From Branchiibius sp. NY16-3462-2 (GTDB lineage: Bacteria > Actinomycetota > Actinomycetes > Actinomycetales > Dermatophilaceae), in NCBI RefSeq assembly GCF_001594145.1, contig NZ_LVCF01000025.1:186001-250000 (forward strand): a stretch of 64,000 nt of DNA, in the 5' to 3' direction. A model generated the notes under the pieces. The model ran no database searches and had not been told where the DNA came from. It saw nothing but the letters and a program-made list of their open reading frames with translations. Below, piece after piece: positions 1-7,937 of the stretch; within the stretch, counting starts at the first letter, position 1, and every line of letters begins with the position of its first letter. A program made the translations under genes and the position numbers.

Positions 1-2
1 CC

Positions 3-713
3 GGCTGGAGTCTGTCGGACACCCAGGTCGCCGACCTCGGCCGGGACGCGGAGAACCACATCGCCGGTGCGCCGACCGGTCTGATGGACCAACTGGCCTC
101 TGTCTGTGGGCAATCCGGTCACGCGATGCAGATCGACACGCGCTCGGTGAAGATCACGCAGATCCCGTTCGACCTCCCGTCGCACGACCTGGCGCTGCTG
201 GTCATCGACAGTCGCGCCCCGCACGCCCTGGTCAGTGGTGAGTACGCCGAGCGGCGCCAATCGTGCCAGGAGGCCGCGGCCGCGTTGGGAGTCAGAGCAC
301 TGCGCGACGCATCGGTCGACGACCTCGACGGGCTGCCTGACCTGCTGCAGCGTCGTGCTCGGCACGTGATCACCGACAGTGAGCGCGTCGAGCAGGTCGC
401 TGACTTGCTGACCAACGGGTCCGATCCGCGCACCATCGGCCCGTTGCTCACGCAGTCACACATCTCGATGCGGGACGACTTCGAGATCACCGTGCCGGTC
501 ACCGACCTGATCGCTGAAACCGCTTGTGCTGCAGGTGCTTATGGCGCCCGTCAGACCGGCGGCGGTTTCGGTGGTTGCGTGATCGCTCTGGTCGATGCCG
601 ACGCTGTCGAGACCGTCGCCGCGGCCTGCGCCGACGCCGCGGTCAGCGCCGGCTTCACCCGACCGGTCGCCTTCGTCGCCGTCCCATCTGATGGCGCTCG
701 CCGCATCAGCTGA
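3..713 (+). CDS. galK: Galactokinase, C-terminal part (5' end outside window)
   Basis: Phosphorylates galactose to galactose-1-phosphate with ATP in the Leloir pathway (cytoplasm). The reading frame is open from the first complete codon and carries the GHMP-kinase features of galactokinase: GAPTGLMDQ near the window start, with the Asp that acts as catalytic base in the family, and the C-terminal glycine-rich motif TGGGFGGCVIALVD. The visible 236 residues correspond to the C-terminal 60 percent of a typical 380-400 residue enzyme. The stop overlaps the start of the next gene by 23 bp, suggesting cotranscription. The upstream gal genes are not visible. Confidence 0.95.
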   Translation, partial: GWSLSDTQVADLGRDAENHIAGAPTGLMDQLASVCGQSGHAMQIDTRSVKITQIPFDLPSHDLALLVIDSRAPHALVSGEYAERRQSCQEAAAALGVRALRDASVDDLDGLPDLLQRRARHVITDSERVEQVADLLTNGSDPRTIGPLLTQSHISMRDDFEITVPVTDLIAETACAAGAYGARQTGGGFGGCVIALVDADAVETVAAACADAAVSAGFTRPVAFVAVPSDGARRIS

Positions 714-1470
714 CGTCGTGCGAACCTTCGACGACCTCCTTGCCGAGGCCGACGCCGCGGACGTCACCGGGTGGGGTTTCGGCTGGCTCGATGGCCGGGC
801 CACCGAGGAGCGCCCGCCATGGGGATACGCCCGGCAACTCGCAGCCCGACTCGCGACGGTCGGCCGGGCGCTCGACATCGACACCGGGGGCGGCGAGGTA
901 ATCGCGGAAGCTTCGGTCCTGCCCGATGACATGGTGGTCACGGAGTCGTGGCCACCCAATGCCGAGCGCGCTCGCACCCTGCTCGGGCCCCGTGGTGTCC
1001 GGGTGGTCCAGACCGACGCGTACGGCCCACTCCCCTTTCACGACGGCTCGTTCGAACTGGTCACATCGCGGCACCCCGTGCAACCGGACTGGCCCGAAAT
1101 CCACCGGGTCCTGCAGCCTGGCGGACGCTACTTCGCCCAACACGTCGGACCCGCTTCGGCTTTCGAGCTCATCGAATACTTTCTGGGACCGCTGCCCCGG
1201 CAACGGCGGGCTCGCGATCCGCAGGTGGAGAGCAGCGACGCCGAACGCAGCGGCCTGATCGTTGACGCGGTGCAACGGGCACGCTGTCGGATGGAATTCT
1301 TCGACATCGGCGCGGTCGTCTGGATCCTGCGCAAGTGCCCCTGGTGGGTGCCCGACTTCACTGTCGATACCTATCGCGACCGACTGCTGGACTTGGACCG
1401 ACAGCTGCGAAAGGGCGAGCCGTTCGTGGCGCACTCGACCAGGCAGCTCATCCAAGCCTGGCGACCCTGA
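691..1470 (+). CDS. SAM-dependent methyltransferase (class I)
   Basis: A 259-residue protein with a class I methyltransferase fold. A degenerate glycine-rich SAM loop, RALDIDTGGGEV, lies near residue 60. It is followed by the acidic strand end VQTDAYGPLPFHDGSFELV, and then EIHRVLQPGGRYFAQHVGP, which is the usual motif 3 region. The substrate is unknown. The ATG at 691 was chosen because everything upstream in frame is the out-of-frame galK 3' end and the homologous-looking region begins just after it. The 23 bp overlap with galK suggests translational coupling. Similar proteins are usually annotated only as class I methyltransferase. Confidence 0.85.
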   Translation: MALAASADVVRTFDDLLAEADAADVTGWGFGWLDGRATEERPPWGYARQLAARLATVGRALDIDTGGGEVIAEASVLPDDMVVTESWPPNAERARTLLGPRGVRVVQTDAYGPLPFHDGSFELVTSRHPVQPDWPEIHRVLQPGGRYFAQHVGPASAFELIEYFLGPLPRQRRARDPQVESSDAERSGLIVDAVQRARCRMEFFDIGAVVWILRKCPWWVPDFTVDTYRDRLLDLDRQLRKGEPFVAHSTRQLIQAWRP

Positions 1471-1493
1471 GGTACCCCGATCGGATTGACGAA

Positions 1494-1616
1494 TCAGTAC
1501 CGGATCACGACGCGACCGTCGATCGCGTACTGCGCCGCGACGTGTCCGAGACCACCGATCCCGGAGATCGCGACCCATTGCCCGGCTCGGACCTCGGTCT
1601 GCCCCGTTGCGAAGTC
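1494..1616 (-). pseudogene. Relic of a zinc-dependent alcohol dehydrogenase
   Basis: On the minus strand a 40-codon open stretch between stops reads as the Rossmann segment of an AdhP/AdhA-type dehydrogenase, including GQWVAISGIGGLGH and VAAQYA. It then jumps to IDGRVVIRY and a stop, which looks like the extreme C-terminus of the same family (normally GRMVIDF-like). The N-terminal zinc-binding domain and about 150 residues between the two pieces are missing. It fills most of the 210 bp gap between its neighbours. I read it as a decaying gene with an internal deletion. The C-terminal assignment is less certain than the Rossmann match. Confidence 0.7.
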
Positions 1617-1680
1617 CTAGCTACCACGCTACGGACTGGAGGGTTGCAACGAGGTTCCGCGAGCGCCGTACGCTCAGGGC

Positions 1681-2454
1681 ATGACCACGCGTGACACCAA
1701 CTGGCCCGCCGGCTACCCCTGCTGGATCGACATCAGCTTCGAGACCGAACACCGCCGCCTGCACCACGCGGCCACGTTCTACGGGGAGTTGTTCGGCTGG
1801 CGCGTCGCGGAGGGCGACGATCAGTACGGCGGCTACCGGATGTGCTTCAAGAACGACGCCGCCGTGGCCGGGCTGATGCCGAAGGCGGACCCGGGCCAGC
1901 CCACGCAGTGGCTGCTCTACCTGGCCGCCGACGACGCGCAGGCGAGCGCCGCAGCCGTCCGGCAGTACGGCGGTCAGGTCGTCGTCGAGCCCATGGACGT
2001 CGGCACGCTGGGGACCATGGCAGTGTGCGTCGACCCGCAGGGCGGCTACTTCGGGCTGTGGCAGGGCAAGGAGCACCACGGCTTCGAACTCATCGACGAG
2101 CCGGGTTCGGTGGGCTGGTCGGATCTGCTGACCCACGACGGCCGCGCGGCCCAGGAGTTCTACGCCGCGGTCTTCGGCTACACCTACCGCGAGGCCGATG
2201 CTGACGGCTACTTCTTCATCGAGAGGGACGGCCAGGTCATCGGCGGCCTGCACCAGGCTCCCCAGGACGTCCCGGTCAGCTGGCTGGTGCACTTCAACGT
2301 GGCCTCCCGCGACGCCTCTGCCCAGATCGCCCAGGAACTCGACGGCGAGATCGTCATGACGCTGGACACCATCGCCGGCCCCGAGGCCACCATCCAGGGG
2401 CTGGGCGGCGAGTACTTCAACCTCGTCGAGCCGACGAACAACTTCACCCTCTGA
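1681..2454 (+). CDS. VOC family protein, two glyoxalase-like domains
   Basis: A 257-residue protein with two vicinal-oxygen-chelate repeats: residues about 10-125 (PCWIDISFETEH, then FYGELFGWRV, then GYFGLWQGKEHHG) and about 130-255 (GWSDLLTHD, AQEFYAAVFGYTY, GLGGEYFNLVEP). The FYxxLFGW and FGLWQ signatures are typical of actinobacterial glyoxalase/bleomycin-resistance-like proteins whose substrate is generally unknown. A TACGCT hexamer ends 6 nt before the ATG, so the transcript is probably leaderless, which supports this start. It stands alone upstream of purB. Confidence 0.88.
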   Translation: MTTRDTNWPAGYPCWIDISFETEHRRLHHAATFYGELFGWRVAEGDDQYGGYRMCFKNDAAVAGLMPKADPGQPTQWLLYLAADDAQASAAAVRQYGGQVVVEPMDVGTLGTMAVCVDPQGGYFGLWQGKEHHGFELIDEPGSVGWSDLLTHDGRAAQEFYAAVFGYTYREADADGYFFIERDGQVIGGLHQAPQDVPVSWLVHFNVASRDASAQIAQELDGEIVMTLDTIAGPEATIQGLGGEYFNLVEPTNNFTL

Positions 2455-2497
2455 CCGCGTTTTGCCCAGCGATGGGCGGGCACGGGAGAATCGGGTC

Positions 2498-3913
2498 ATG
2501 CGTTCGCTGGCCGACATCACCCCGCCCATCGCCCTCGGTGCCCTCGACGGCCGCTACCGCGCCGTTGTCGCGCCGCTGGTGGACCACCTGTCGGAGGCGG
2601 CGCTCAACCGGCAGCGGGTGCACGTCGAGATCGAGTGGCTGATCCACCTGACCAGCGAGCACGTGGTCCCCGGGGTACGCGAGCTCACCGGCGCCGAGCA
2701 GGACCACCTGCGCGCCATCGTCGATGAGTTCGGCGCCGAGGACATCGCCGAACTGGCCGAGATCGAGCGGGAGACCGTCCACGACGTCAAGGCGGTCGAG
2801 TACTACCTCAAGCGGCGACTGCCGGCAATCGTGGGTGACGCCGACGCGGCCGGGCTCTCGGAGCTGATCCACTTCTGTTGCACCAGCGAGGACATCAACA
2901 ACCTGTCCTACGCACTGATGGTCCAGGGCGCGACCCAACAGGTCTGGCTACCCAAGGCGACCGCCCTGACCGATCAGGTCCGCACCATGGCGCGCGACCT
3001 GGCCGAGACCCCGCTCCTGGCGCACACCCACGGCCAACCGGCGACGCCGACGACCATGGGCAAGGAACTGGCCGTGCTCGCGCACCGGCTGCGCCGCCAA
3101 CTGCGTCGGGTCAAGGACGCGGAGTACCTGGGCAAGCTGAACGGTGCCACCGGCACGTACGGCGCGCACATCGAAGCCGTGCCCGGCGCCGACTGGGTGG
3201 GCATCTCCAAGTCCTTCGTCGACGGCCTCGGGCTGACCTGGAACCCGCTGACCACCCAGATCGAGAGCCACGACTGGCAGGCCGAGCTCTACTCCGACAT
3301 CGCCCGCTTCAACCGGATCCTGCACAACCTGTGCACCGACACCTGGACCTACATCTCGATGGGCTACTTCGCGCAGGTCCGCGGACAGGGCACGGTCGGG
3401 TCCTCCACGATGCCGCACAAGGTCAATCCGATCCGCTTCGAGAACGCCGAGGCGAACCTCGAGGTCAGCAACGCGCTGCTCGACGTGCTGTCGGCGACGC
3501 TGGTGCAGAGCCGTCTGCAGCGTGACCTCACGGACTCCTCGATGCAGCGCAACGTCGGCACGGCGTACGGACACTCAGTCCTGGCGATGGACAACGTGAG
3601 CCGCGGGCTGGCCGGGCTGGACGCCGTACCCGAAGCGATGCTGGCCGACCTCGACGCGAACTGGGAGGTGCTCGCCGAGCCGATCCAGTCGGCGATGCGG
3701 GCGCTGGGCGCCCAGGGTGTGCCGGGGATGGAGCAGCCCTACGAACGGCTCAAGGAGCTCACCCGTGGCCGCCGTATCAACGGCGATGACCTGCGCGAGT
3801 TCGTGAAGGGTCTCGGTCTGCCGGGTGAGGTGGAGGAGCGCTTCCTGACCATGACCCCCGCGACGTACGTCGGTCTGGCGCCTAATCTGGTCGCCTACCT
3901 CGACATCGACTGA
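2498..3913 (+). CDS. purB: Adenylosuccinate lyase
   Basis: Cleaves SAICAR and adenylosuccinate, releasing fumarate, at two steps of purine synthesis. The protein has 471 residues, the size of the E. coli-type (long) PurB. The fumarase/aspartase superfamily signature GSSTMPHKVNPIRFENAE is at about residues 301-318, and the catalytic-His region THGQPATPTTMGKE is near 176. The ATG at 2498 is preferred over an in-frame TTG at 2462 because MRSLADITPPIALGALDGRY is the conserved N-terminus and a purine-rich stretch (ACGGGAGA) lies about 10 nt before it. Monocistronic; the csoR promoter follows directly. Confidence 0.97.
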   Translation: MRSLADITPPIALGALDGRYRAVVAPLVDHLSEAALNRQRVHVEIEWLIHLTSEHVVPGVRELTGAEQDHLRAIVDEFGAEDIAELAEIERETVHDVKAVEYYLKRRLPAIVGDADAAGLSELIHFCCTSEDINNLSYALMVQGATQQVWLPKATALTDQVRTMARDLAETPLLAHTHGQPATPTTMGKELAVLAHRLRRQLRRVKDAEYLGKLNGATGTYGAHIEAVPGADWVGISKSFVDGLGLTWNPLTTQIESHDWQAELYSDIARFNRILHNLCTDTWTYISMGYFAQVRGQGTVGSSTMPHKVNPIRFENAEANLEVSNALLDVLSATLVQSRLQRDLTDSSMQRNVGTAYGHSVLAMDNVSRGLAGLDAVPEAMLADLDANWEVLAEPIQSAMRALGAQGVPGMEQPYERLKELTRGRRINGDDLREFVKGLGLPGEVEERFLTMTPATYVGLAPNLVAYLDID

Positions 3914-3916
3914 GAT

Positions 3917-3933
3917 ATACCCCAAGGGGGTAT
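3917..3933. promoter_or_regulatory. CsoR-type copper operator overlapping the csoR -10
   Basis: The inverted repeat ATACCCC-AA-GGGGgTAT is the G-tract dyad typical of CsoR operators. Its right half runs into TATCCT (3931-3936), a good -10 hexamer located 6 nt before the csoR ATG. Binding of apo-CsoR would therefore sit directly on RNA polymerase's contact site, giving autorepression relieved by Cu(I). Operator assignment is by resemblance and position. Confidence 0.8.
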
Positions 3934-3942
3934 CCTGTAGTC

Positions 3943-4224
3943 ATGGCTGGCTACACCGGAAGCAAGGACGACTACCTCAAGCGGCTGCGTCGCATCGAGG
4001 GGCAGGTCCGTGGCGTGCAACGCATGGTCGACGAAGACACCTATTGCATCGATGTGCTCACGCAGATCAGCGCCATCACCAAGGCGCTGCAGTCGGTGAG
4101 TCTCGGCCTGCTGGAGGACCACATCGGGCACTGCGTCGTGGACGCGGCCCGGGAGTCCGACGAGGCCGCCCAGGCGAAGGTCGAGGAAGCCGCGGCCGCG
4201 ATCGCGCGTCTCGTGCGCAGCTAG
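3943..4224 (+). CDS. csoR: Copper-sensing transcriptional repressor CsoR
   Basis: A 93-residue all-helical repressor of the CsoR/RcnR family. The three Cu(I) ligands of the family are present in their usual spacing: Cys35, His60 and Cys64 (the C-x24-H-x3-C pattern). The DNA-facing helix begins KRLRRIEGQVRGVQRMV. It is followed 12 nt later by a copZ-like gene, and its own operator lies just upstream, so an autoregulated copper-response unit is likely. There is no Shine-Dalgarno; the -10 TATCCT is only 6 nt from the ATG, so the mRNA is probably leaderless. No CopA ATPase is in the window. Confidence 0.95.
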   Translation: MAGYTGSKDDYLKRLRRIEGQVRGVQRMVDEDTYCIDVLTQISAITKALQSVSLGLLEDHIGHCVVDAARESDEAAQAKVEEAAAAIARLVRS

Positions 4225-4236
4225 AAGGAGACGGAT

Positions 4237-4455
4237 ATGGAACAGCAAGTCATCGTCAACGGAATGACCTGCGAGCACTGCGTGCGCGCGGTGACCGAGG
4301 AGCTGACCGCGATCGACGGGGTCAGTGACGTGCACATCGAACTGGTCAGCGGTGGCAACTCACCGGTGACGATCCTGAGTGAGGATCTGGTCGACCCGGA
4401 GTTGATCGCCGCGGCCGTCGACGAGGCTGGCTACCAGGTTGTGACCGGCGACTAG
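4237..4455 (+). CDS. copZ: Heavy-metal-associated (CopZ-like) copper chaperone
   Basis: A single 72-residue HMA domain with the metal-binding loop GMTCEHC near the N-terminus and the ferredoxin-like beta-alpha-beta pattern typical of CopZ. It is expected to carry Cu(I) in the cytoplasm, usually to a CopA P-type ATPase, which must be encoded elsewhere. A strong ribosome binding site (AAGGAG) lies in the 12 nt between csoR and this ATG, so it is translated from the csoR transcript and is probably copper-inducible. Confidence 0.92.
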   Translation: MEQQVIVNGMTCEHCVRAVTEELTAIDGVSDVHIELVSGGNSPVTILSEDLVDPELIAAAVDEAGYQVVTGD

Positions 4456-4456
4456 C

Positions 4457-5110
4457 TCAGATCGTGACGTCGCCGTCCGGCGTGGTGAAGGTAACCGACA
4501 GCAGACCCGGAGTGCCCTTCGGCGCGGCGAAGTCGAACGCGATCTCCGGCTCCCACTCTTCGCGGTCAACACCGGGCTCACCGGTCAGGCCGAGCCATTC
4601 GCGGACCCGGTCCGGGGAACCGGCGATGGCCATCGCCTTCAGCGAGGCGTGGGCCGGACCGTCCGTGGACGGATGCGGGACGTTCTGACCCCACTCGATG
4701 AAGTACGGCACCTGCGCGTCGTTGGTCAGACCCTTCAGACCCAGCTGCTTCCAGGTGAGTTCGGTGCCATCCGGGCGATGCCGCAGACCCGGTGCCGAGG
4801 CGCGGCCCACCAGACCCTCCGCGATCGCGATGTCCTCGACGCCGACGACCCAGCCCAGCCAACCGCCACCACCGACGGAGCGGGCGCGGACCGCCTGCCC
4901 GAAGGGCGCCTTGTCCGAGGCGGGGTGATCCAGGACCTCCACGACCTCCAGGAAGCGGCCATCGAGCAGCGGAATGATCGAGTTACGCGTGCCGAACCGT
5001 GGGTGCACGCCACCATCGACCGGCTCCGTGCCGAGCTCATCGCCGAGGCGCTTGGCCGTCGCGATCAAACCATCGGGCTCTGCTGCGTAGACAACGTGAT
5101 CGACTCGCAT
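4457..5110 (-). CDS. VOC/glyoxalase-like domain protein
   Basis: A 217-residue cytoplasmic protein resembling the glyoxalase-like domain family found in many actinobacteria. It begins MRVDHVVYAAEPDG, continues with RFGTRNSIIPLLDGRFLEVVEV near residue 40 and PYFIEWGQNVPHPS in the middle, and ends in a beta-rich VTFTTPDGDVTI. The ATG at 5110 is chosen over one 10 codons upstream because the family N-terminus starts at MRVDHVVY. The substrate is unknown. It converges on copZ with a 1 bp gap and follows the SpoU methylase on the same strand after 43 bp. Confidence 0.8.
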   Translation of the reverse strand: MRVDHVVYAAEPDGLIATAKRLGDELGTEPVDGGVHPRFGTRNSIIPLLDGRFLEVVEVLDHPASDKAPFGQAVRARSVGGGGWLGWVVGVEDIAIAEGLVGRASAPGLRHRPDGTELTWKQLGLKGLTNDAQVPYFIEWGQNVPHPSTDGPAHASLKAMAIAGSPDRVREWLGLTGEPGVDREEWEPEIAFDFAAPKGTPGLLSVTFTTPDGDVTI

Positions 5111-5153
5111 GTTCAGATGGTGCCACCTGACTTCCCGCACAACGAATCGGGGG

Positions 5154-5963
5154 TCAACCTCCGCTTTGTCGCTGCCGAACGGCTTCGTAGAGAACGATGG
5201 CCGCTGACGTGGCCACGTTCAGCGAATTGACCTTGCCGGACATGGGGATTCGCACCTTGACGTCCGCCGCGTCCAGCACCTGGTCGGTCAGTCCGGTCTT
5301 CTCCGTACCGACCGCGATGGCGACCGGTCCGGTCAGGTCCACCTCGGTGTGCAGCGTGTCCGTGTCAGGCGTGGTTGCCACCAGACGTACGCCGCGTGCG
5401 GACAACCATTCCAGCGTCGCCGTGGTGGGGGCGGCGGCGACCGGCACTGCGAACACAGTCCCCTTCGAGGCGCGCACGACGTTCGGGTTGCCCCAGTCGG
5501 TGACCGGATCGGCCGCCACGAAGGCATCGACGCCGGCCGCGTCCGCGGTGCGCAGCATGGCGCCGAGGTTGCCGGGCTTCTCGACCGCTTCCGCAACGAG
5601 CAGCAACGGCTGCGTCGGCAGTTCTAGCTCGTCGGGGAGTGCGGACACGGCCGGGACGACTGCGAGGAAACCGTCCGCACCCTCGCGATACGCGACCTTC
5701 TCGAAGGCGCCGCGGCTGAGGGTGATGATCTCCGCACCGGCGGCTGCTGCGGCATCGACCACGTCCTGCTGGCGCGTGGGATCAGCCATCAGCTCCTCGG
5801 CGAGGAAGAGCGTCTCCGGGCGTACGCCGGCGGACAGCGCCAGCCCCAACTCGTCGTACCCCTCGACCAGGGTCTGCCCGGTCTGCTCCCGACCGCGGCG
5901 ACGACGCAGGGTCGCCAATGCCTTCAGCCGCGGGTTCGCCGCGGAGGTGATGTGCAGGGTCAC
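5154..5963 (-). CDS. TrmH/SpoU family RNA 2'-O-methyltransferase
   Basis: 269 residues. An N-terminal substrate-binding SpoU_sub domain (about 5-85) is followed by a trefoil-knot SPOUT domain carrying the three family motifs: EKPGNLGAMLRTADAAG (motif 1), AVGTEKTGL (motif 2) and IPMSGKVNSLNVATSAAI (motif 3). It is expected to methylate a ribose 2'-OH in rRNA or tRNA using SAM; the exact target cannot be read. The start overlaps the stop of the upstream HAD gene by 4 nt (ATGA), so the two are translationally coupled. Confidence 0.93.
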   Translation of the reverse strand: MTLHITSAANPRLKALATLRRRRGREQTGQTLVEGYDELGLALSAGVRPETLFLAEELMADPTRQQDVVDAAAAAGAEIITLSRGAFEKVAYREGADGFLAVVPAVSALPDELELPTQPLLLVAEAVEKPGNLGAMLRTADAAGVDAFVAADPVTDWGNPNVVRASKGTVFAVPVAAAPTTATLEWLSARGVRLVATTPDTDTLHTEVDLTGPVAIAVGTEKTGLTDQVLDAADVKVRIPMSGKVNSLNVATSAAIVLYEAVRQRQSGG

Positions 5964-6751
5964 AGCAGCGAGCGCAGGACGGTCGCCGCGCCGTCTTCAT
6001 CGATGGTGCCGGTGACCTCATCGGCGACAGCCTTCACCTCGTCGGGGGCCTGACCCATCGCCACCCCGCGTGCCGCCCACTCCAGCATCTCCAGGTCGTT
6101 GCGGTGGTCACCCACCGCAACGGTGTCGCCCGGCTCGACAGCCAGGAATCGGCGTACCTGCTCCAGAGCGGAGGCCTTGGAGACGCCCTCGGGGTTGATG
6201 TCCAGCCAGGCCGAGAACCCGACCGCGTAGTTGACCTCGTGCAGACCCAGGCGCTCGGCCAGTTCCAGGAAGTCCTCGGCGGTCCCGCTGGAGGAGCGGA
6301 AGGTCAGACGGGTCGTGGGGTGCTCGGCGAGCTCCTCCCACGAGACGACCTTCTGCACCCCGTTGAGCTCACCCTCGGGGAACGGTGCGCTGAGCAGGAA
6401 GCCTTCACCCAGGACCTCGACCGCGACGGTCGCGTCGGGCCAGGCGTCGCGCAGCTTGCTCAGCACGGGGCCGGGGTCGAAGGTGACGGTCTCGACCAGG
6501 TGATAACCCGCGGGCGCGGTCGGATCCAGCATGATCGTCACCGCGCCGTTGGAACACACCAGATAACCGTGGGTCAGGCCGATGTGCTCAGCGACCGGGG
6601 TGGCCGCGATGACCGAGCGGCCGGTGGCGATGACCACGTGGTGGCCCGCGTCGGCGACCGCTCGGACGGCGTCGCGCACCTCATCGGACATAGTCCCGTC
6701 GAAATGCAGCAGCGTGCCGTCGATGTCCAGGGCCACGAGCATCCGGGTCAC
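5960..6751 (-). CDS. HAD-superfamily hydrolase, Cof/IIB type
   Basis: 263 residues with the haloacid-dehalogenase motifs: nucleophile motif LDIDGTL at about residues 8-14, a Cof-type C2 cap in the middle, motif 3 Lys in EGVSKASALEQV and motif 4 VGDHRNDLEML. It is probably a sugar-phosphate or cofactor phosphatase. The start is a GTG at 6751: TACAGT lies 6 nt upstream, matching the leaderless pattern seen elsewhere, whereas the internal ATG three codons later has no such element. It heads the HAD-SpoU operon. Confidence 0.9.
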   Translation of the reverse strand: MTRMLVALDIDGTLLHFDGTMSDEVRDAVRAVADAGHHVVIATGRSVIAATPVAEHIGLTHGYLVCSNGAVTIMLDPTAPAGYHLVETVTFDPGPVLSKLRDAWPDATVAVEVLGEGFLLSAPFPEGELNGVQKVVSWEELAEHPTTRLTFRSSSGTAEDFLELAERLGLHEVNYAVGFSAWLDINPEGVSKASALEQVRRFLAVEPGDTVAVGDHRNDLEMLEWAARGVAMGQAPDEVKAVADEVTGTIDEDGAATVLRSLL

Positions 6752-6793
6752 GCGATCACTGTACGGGGCGCCGACCCCGCCGCGACGGAGGTA

Positions 6794-7846
6794 TCAGCTA
6801 CGGCGCAGCAGACCGAGCACCCCGGCCGCTGCCATCAGGATTCCGCCGACCAACGTCACCCACAGGCCGACTCCCGGCTTGTAGGTCGCAGTCAGCGCCA
6901 CACCGGCACTCTTCAGCTCGTCCGTGTCGAGGAAGGTCGAGATCTGGGTGATCTTGTAGATCGCGAGCCCGAGAACGATCAGGCCCCCCACGATGGCGGT
7001 GATCGCTCCTGGCAGCGGGAGCTTCCCCAGCAGCGTCAGGACGGCGAGAACGAGGACCACCACCGCAAGGACGATGACGATCCACCCGGTAGTGATGCCG
7101 CCCTCGGAGGTCACGTTGTCCGCGAACTGCCGGAGGACTTCCGAGTTGTTGGGCAACGTGACGCCCACGCCACCAACGCCGTTGGCGGTGACGCCGATGT
7201 CGCCCTGGGCCAGCAACGGGATGTTGAGCGTCGCGGTGAACCAGTTCAGCAACGAGCCCACGATGGCCACGAGCGAACCCAGGATGGCGCCGAGGGCGCC
7301 CAGCCGCGCCAGCGGACTGACCGGGGTCGTGGTGGCAGCGGGCTGGCCGTAGCCGGGAGCGCCGTAGGCCGGTGCGGCGTACTGCTGGCCGTACTGCTGG
7401 GGCTGGCCATACTGCGGCGGCTGGCCGTACTGCTGCGGCTGGTTGTACTGCTGTGGCTGGCCGTACTGCTGTGGCTGGTTGTAATCCGGCTGGTACTCGG
7501 GCGCCGGGTTGTATCCCGACTGCTGGGCCGGGTAGGCCTGGGGTGCGTACTGTGCCGGGGCGGTCGGCTGGGGCGGATACTGCTGAGGCGCCTGCGGATA
7601 CGACTGGCTCTGTGGCCGGTAGGAGGGCGCGCCGTACGGGCTGCTGATCGGCGTCTCCTGCGTCGGCGGGGTGACCGGTGTCGCCTGGGTGACGTCGCTG
7701 GAGCCGACCGCGGGGCTCGCGTCGGGAGCCGGATTGGCGTACGGCGAGGCGGGCGGCGTCTGCGGCTCCGGCTGCTGAGGGTCGGCTTGCTGGGGGTCGG
7801 GTTGCTGGGGGTCGAGTTGTTGAGCATCGGGCTGCTGATCGGTCAT
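6794..7846 (-). CDS. Membrane protein with Gln/Pro/Tyr-rich N-terminal repeats
   Basis: 350 residues of unknown function. Residues 1 to about 175 are low-complexity: [13 protein letters not shown] repeats, then many copies of Q-P-Q-Q-Y / Y-G-Q-P. The remainder has about four hydrophobic segments (around 180-205, 245-270, 275-295 and 325-345) with a soluble loop ([19 protein letters not shown]) between the first two. The layout (disordered cytoplasmic tail plus four helices) is common in actinobacterial envelope proteins. A strong hairpin lies between it and the ABC operon behind it, so it is probably transcribed separately. Confidence 0.8.
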   Translation of the reverse strand: MTDQQPDAQQLDPQQPDPQQADPQQPEPQTPPASPYANPAPDASPAVGSSDVTQATPVTPPTQETPISSPYGAPSYRPQSQSYPQAPQQYPPQPTAPAQYAPQAYPAQQSGYNPAPEYQPDYNQPQQYGQPQQYNQPQQYGQPPQYGQPQQYGQQYAAPAYGAPGYGQPAATTTPVSPLARLGALGAILGSLVAIVGSLLNWFTATLNIPLLAQGDIGVTANGVGGVGVTLPNNSEVLRQFADNVTSEGGITTGWIVIVLAVVVLVLAVLTLLGKLPLPGAITAIVGGLIVLGLAIYKITQISTFLDTDELKSAGVALTATYKPGVGLWVTLVGGILMAAAGVLGLLRRS

Positions 7847-7875
7847 GACGGTCTCCGCGCTTGTGTGACGGCGCC

Positions 7876-7923
7876 GTGCGGCGCACTCCTTCCCTCAATC
7901 TAGGAGGAAAGGAGGCGCCGCAC
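7876..7923 (-). terminator. Strong stem-loop after the ABC exporter operon
   Basis: GTGCGGCGC (7876-7884) pairs with GCGCCGCAC (7915-7923), and the stem continues inward through CTCCTT/AAGGAG with one bulge. It begins 14 nt past the permease stop on the minus strand, the usual place for an intrinsic terminator. There is no clear U-tract, which is common in high-GC actinobacteria. It could also act in the 5' region of the next minus-strand gene. Confidence 0.6.
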
Positions 7924-7937
7924 CATGTCGGGAATAC

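Noticed and set aside
2462..2497. Upstream TTG start for purB
   Set aside because: Adds twelve non-conserved residues; the ATG at 2498 has the conserved N-terminus and a purine-rich site before it.
7370..7500. Short regular repeats resembling a CRISPR-like or minisatellite array
   Set aside because: They are the codons of the QPQQY tract; no constant spacer length and no cas genes.
6104..7903. 599-codon open frame on the plus strand
   Set aside because: Lies antisense to the HAD gene and the repeat-rich membrane protein; composition is Arg/Gly/Leu-rich without motifs, as expected from the opposite strand of GC-rich coding DNA.
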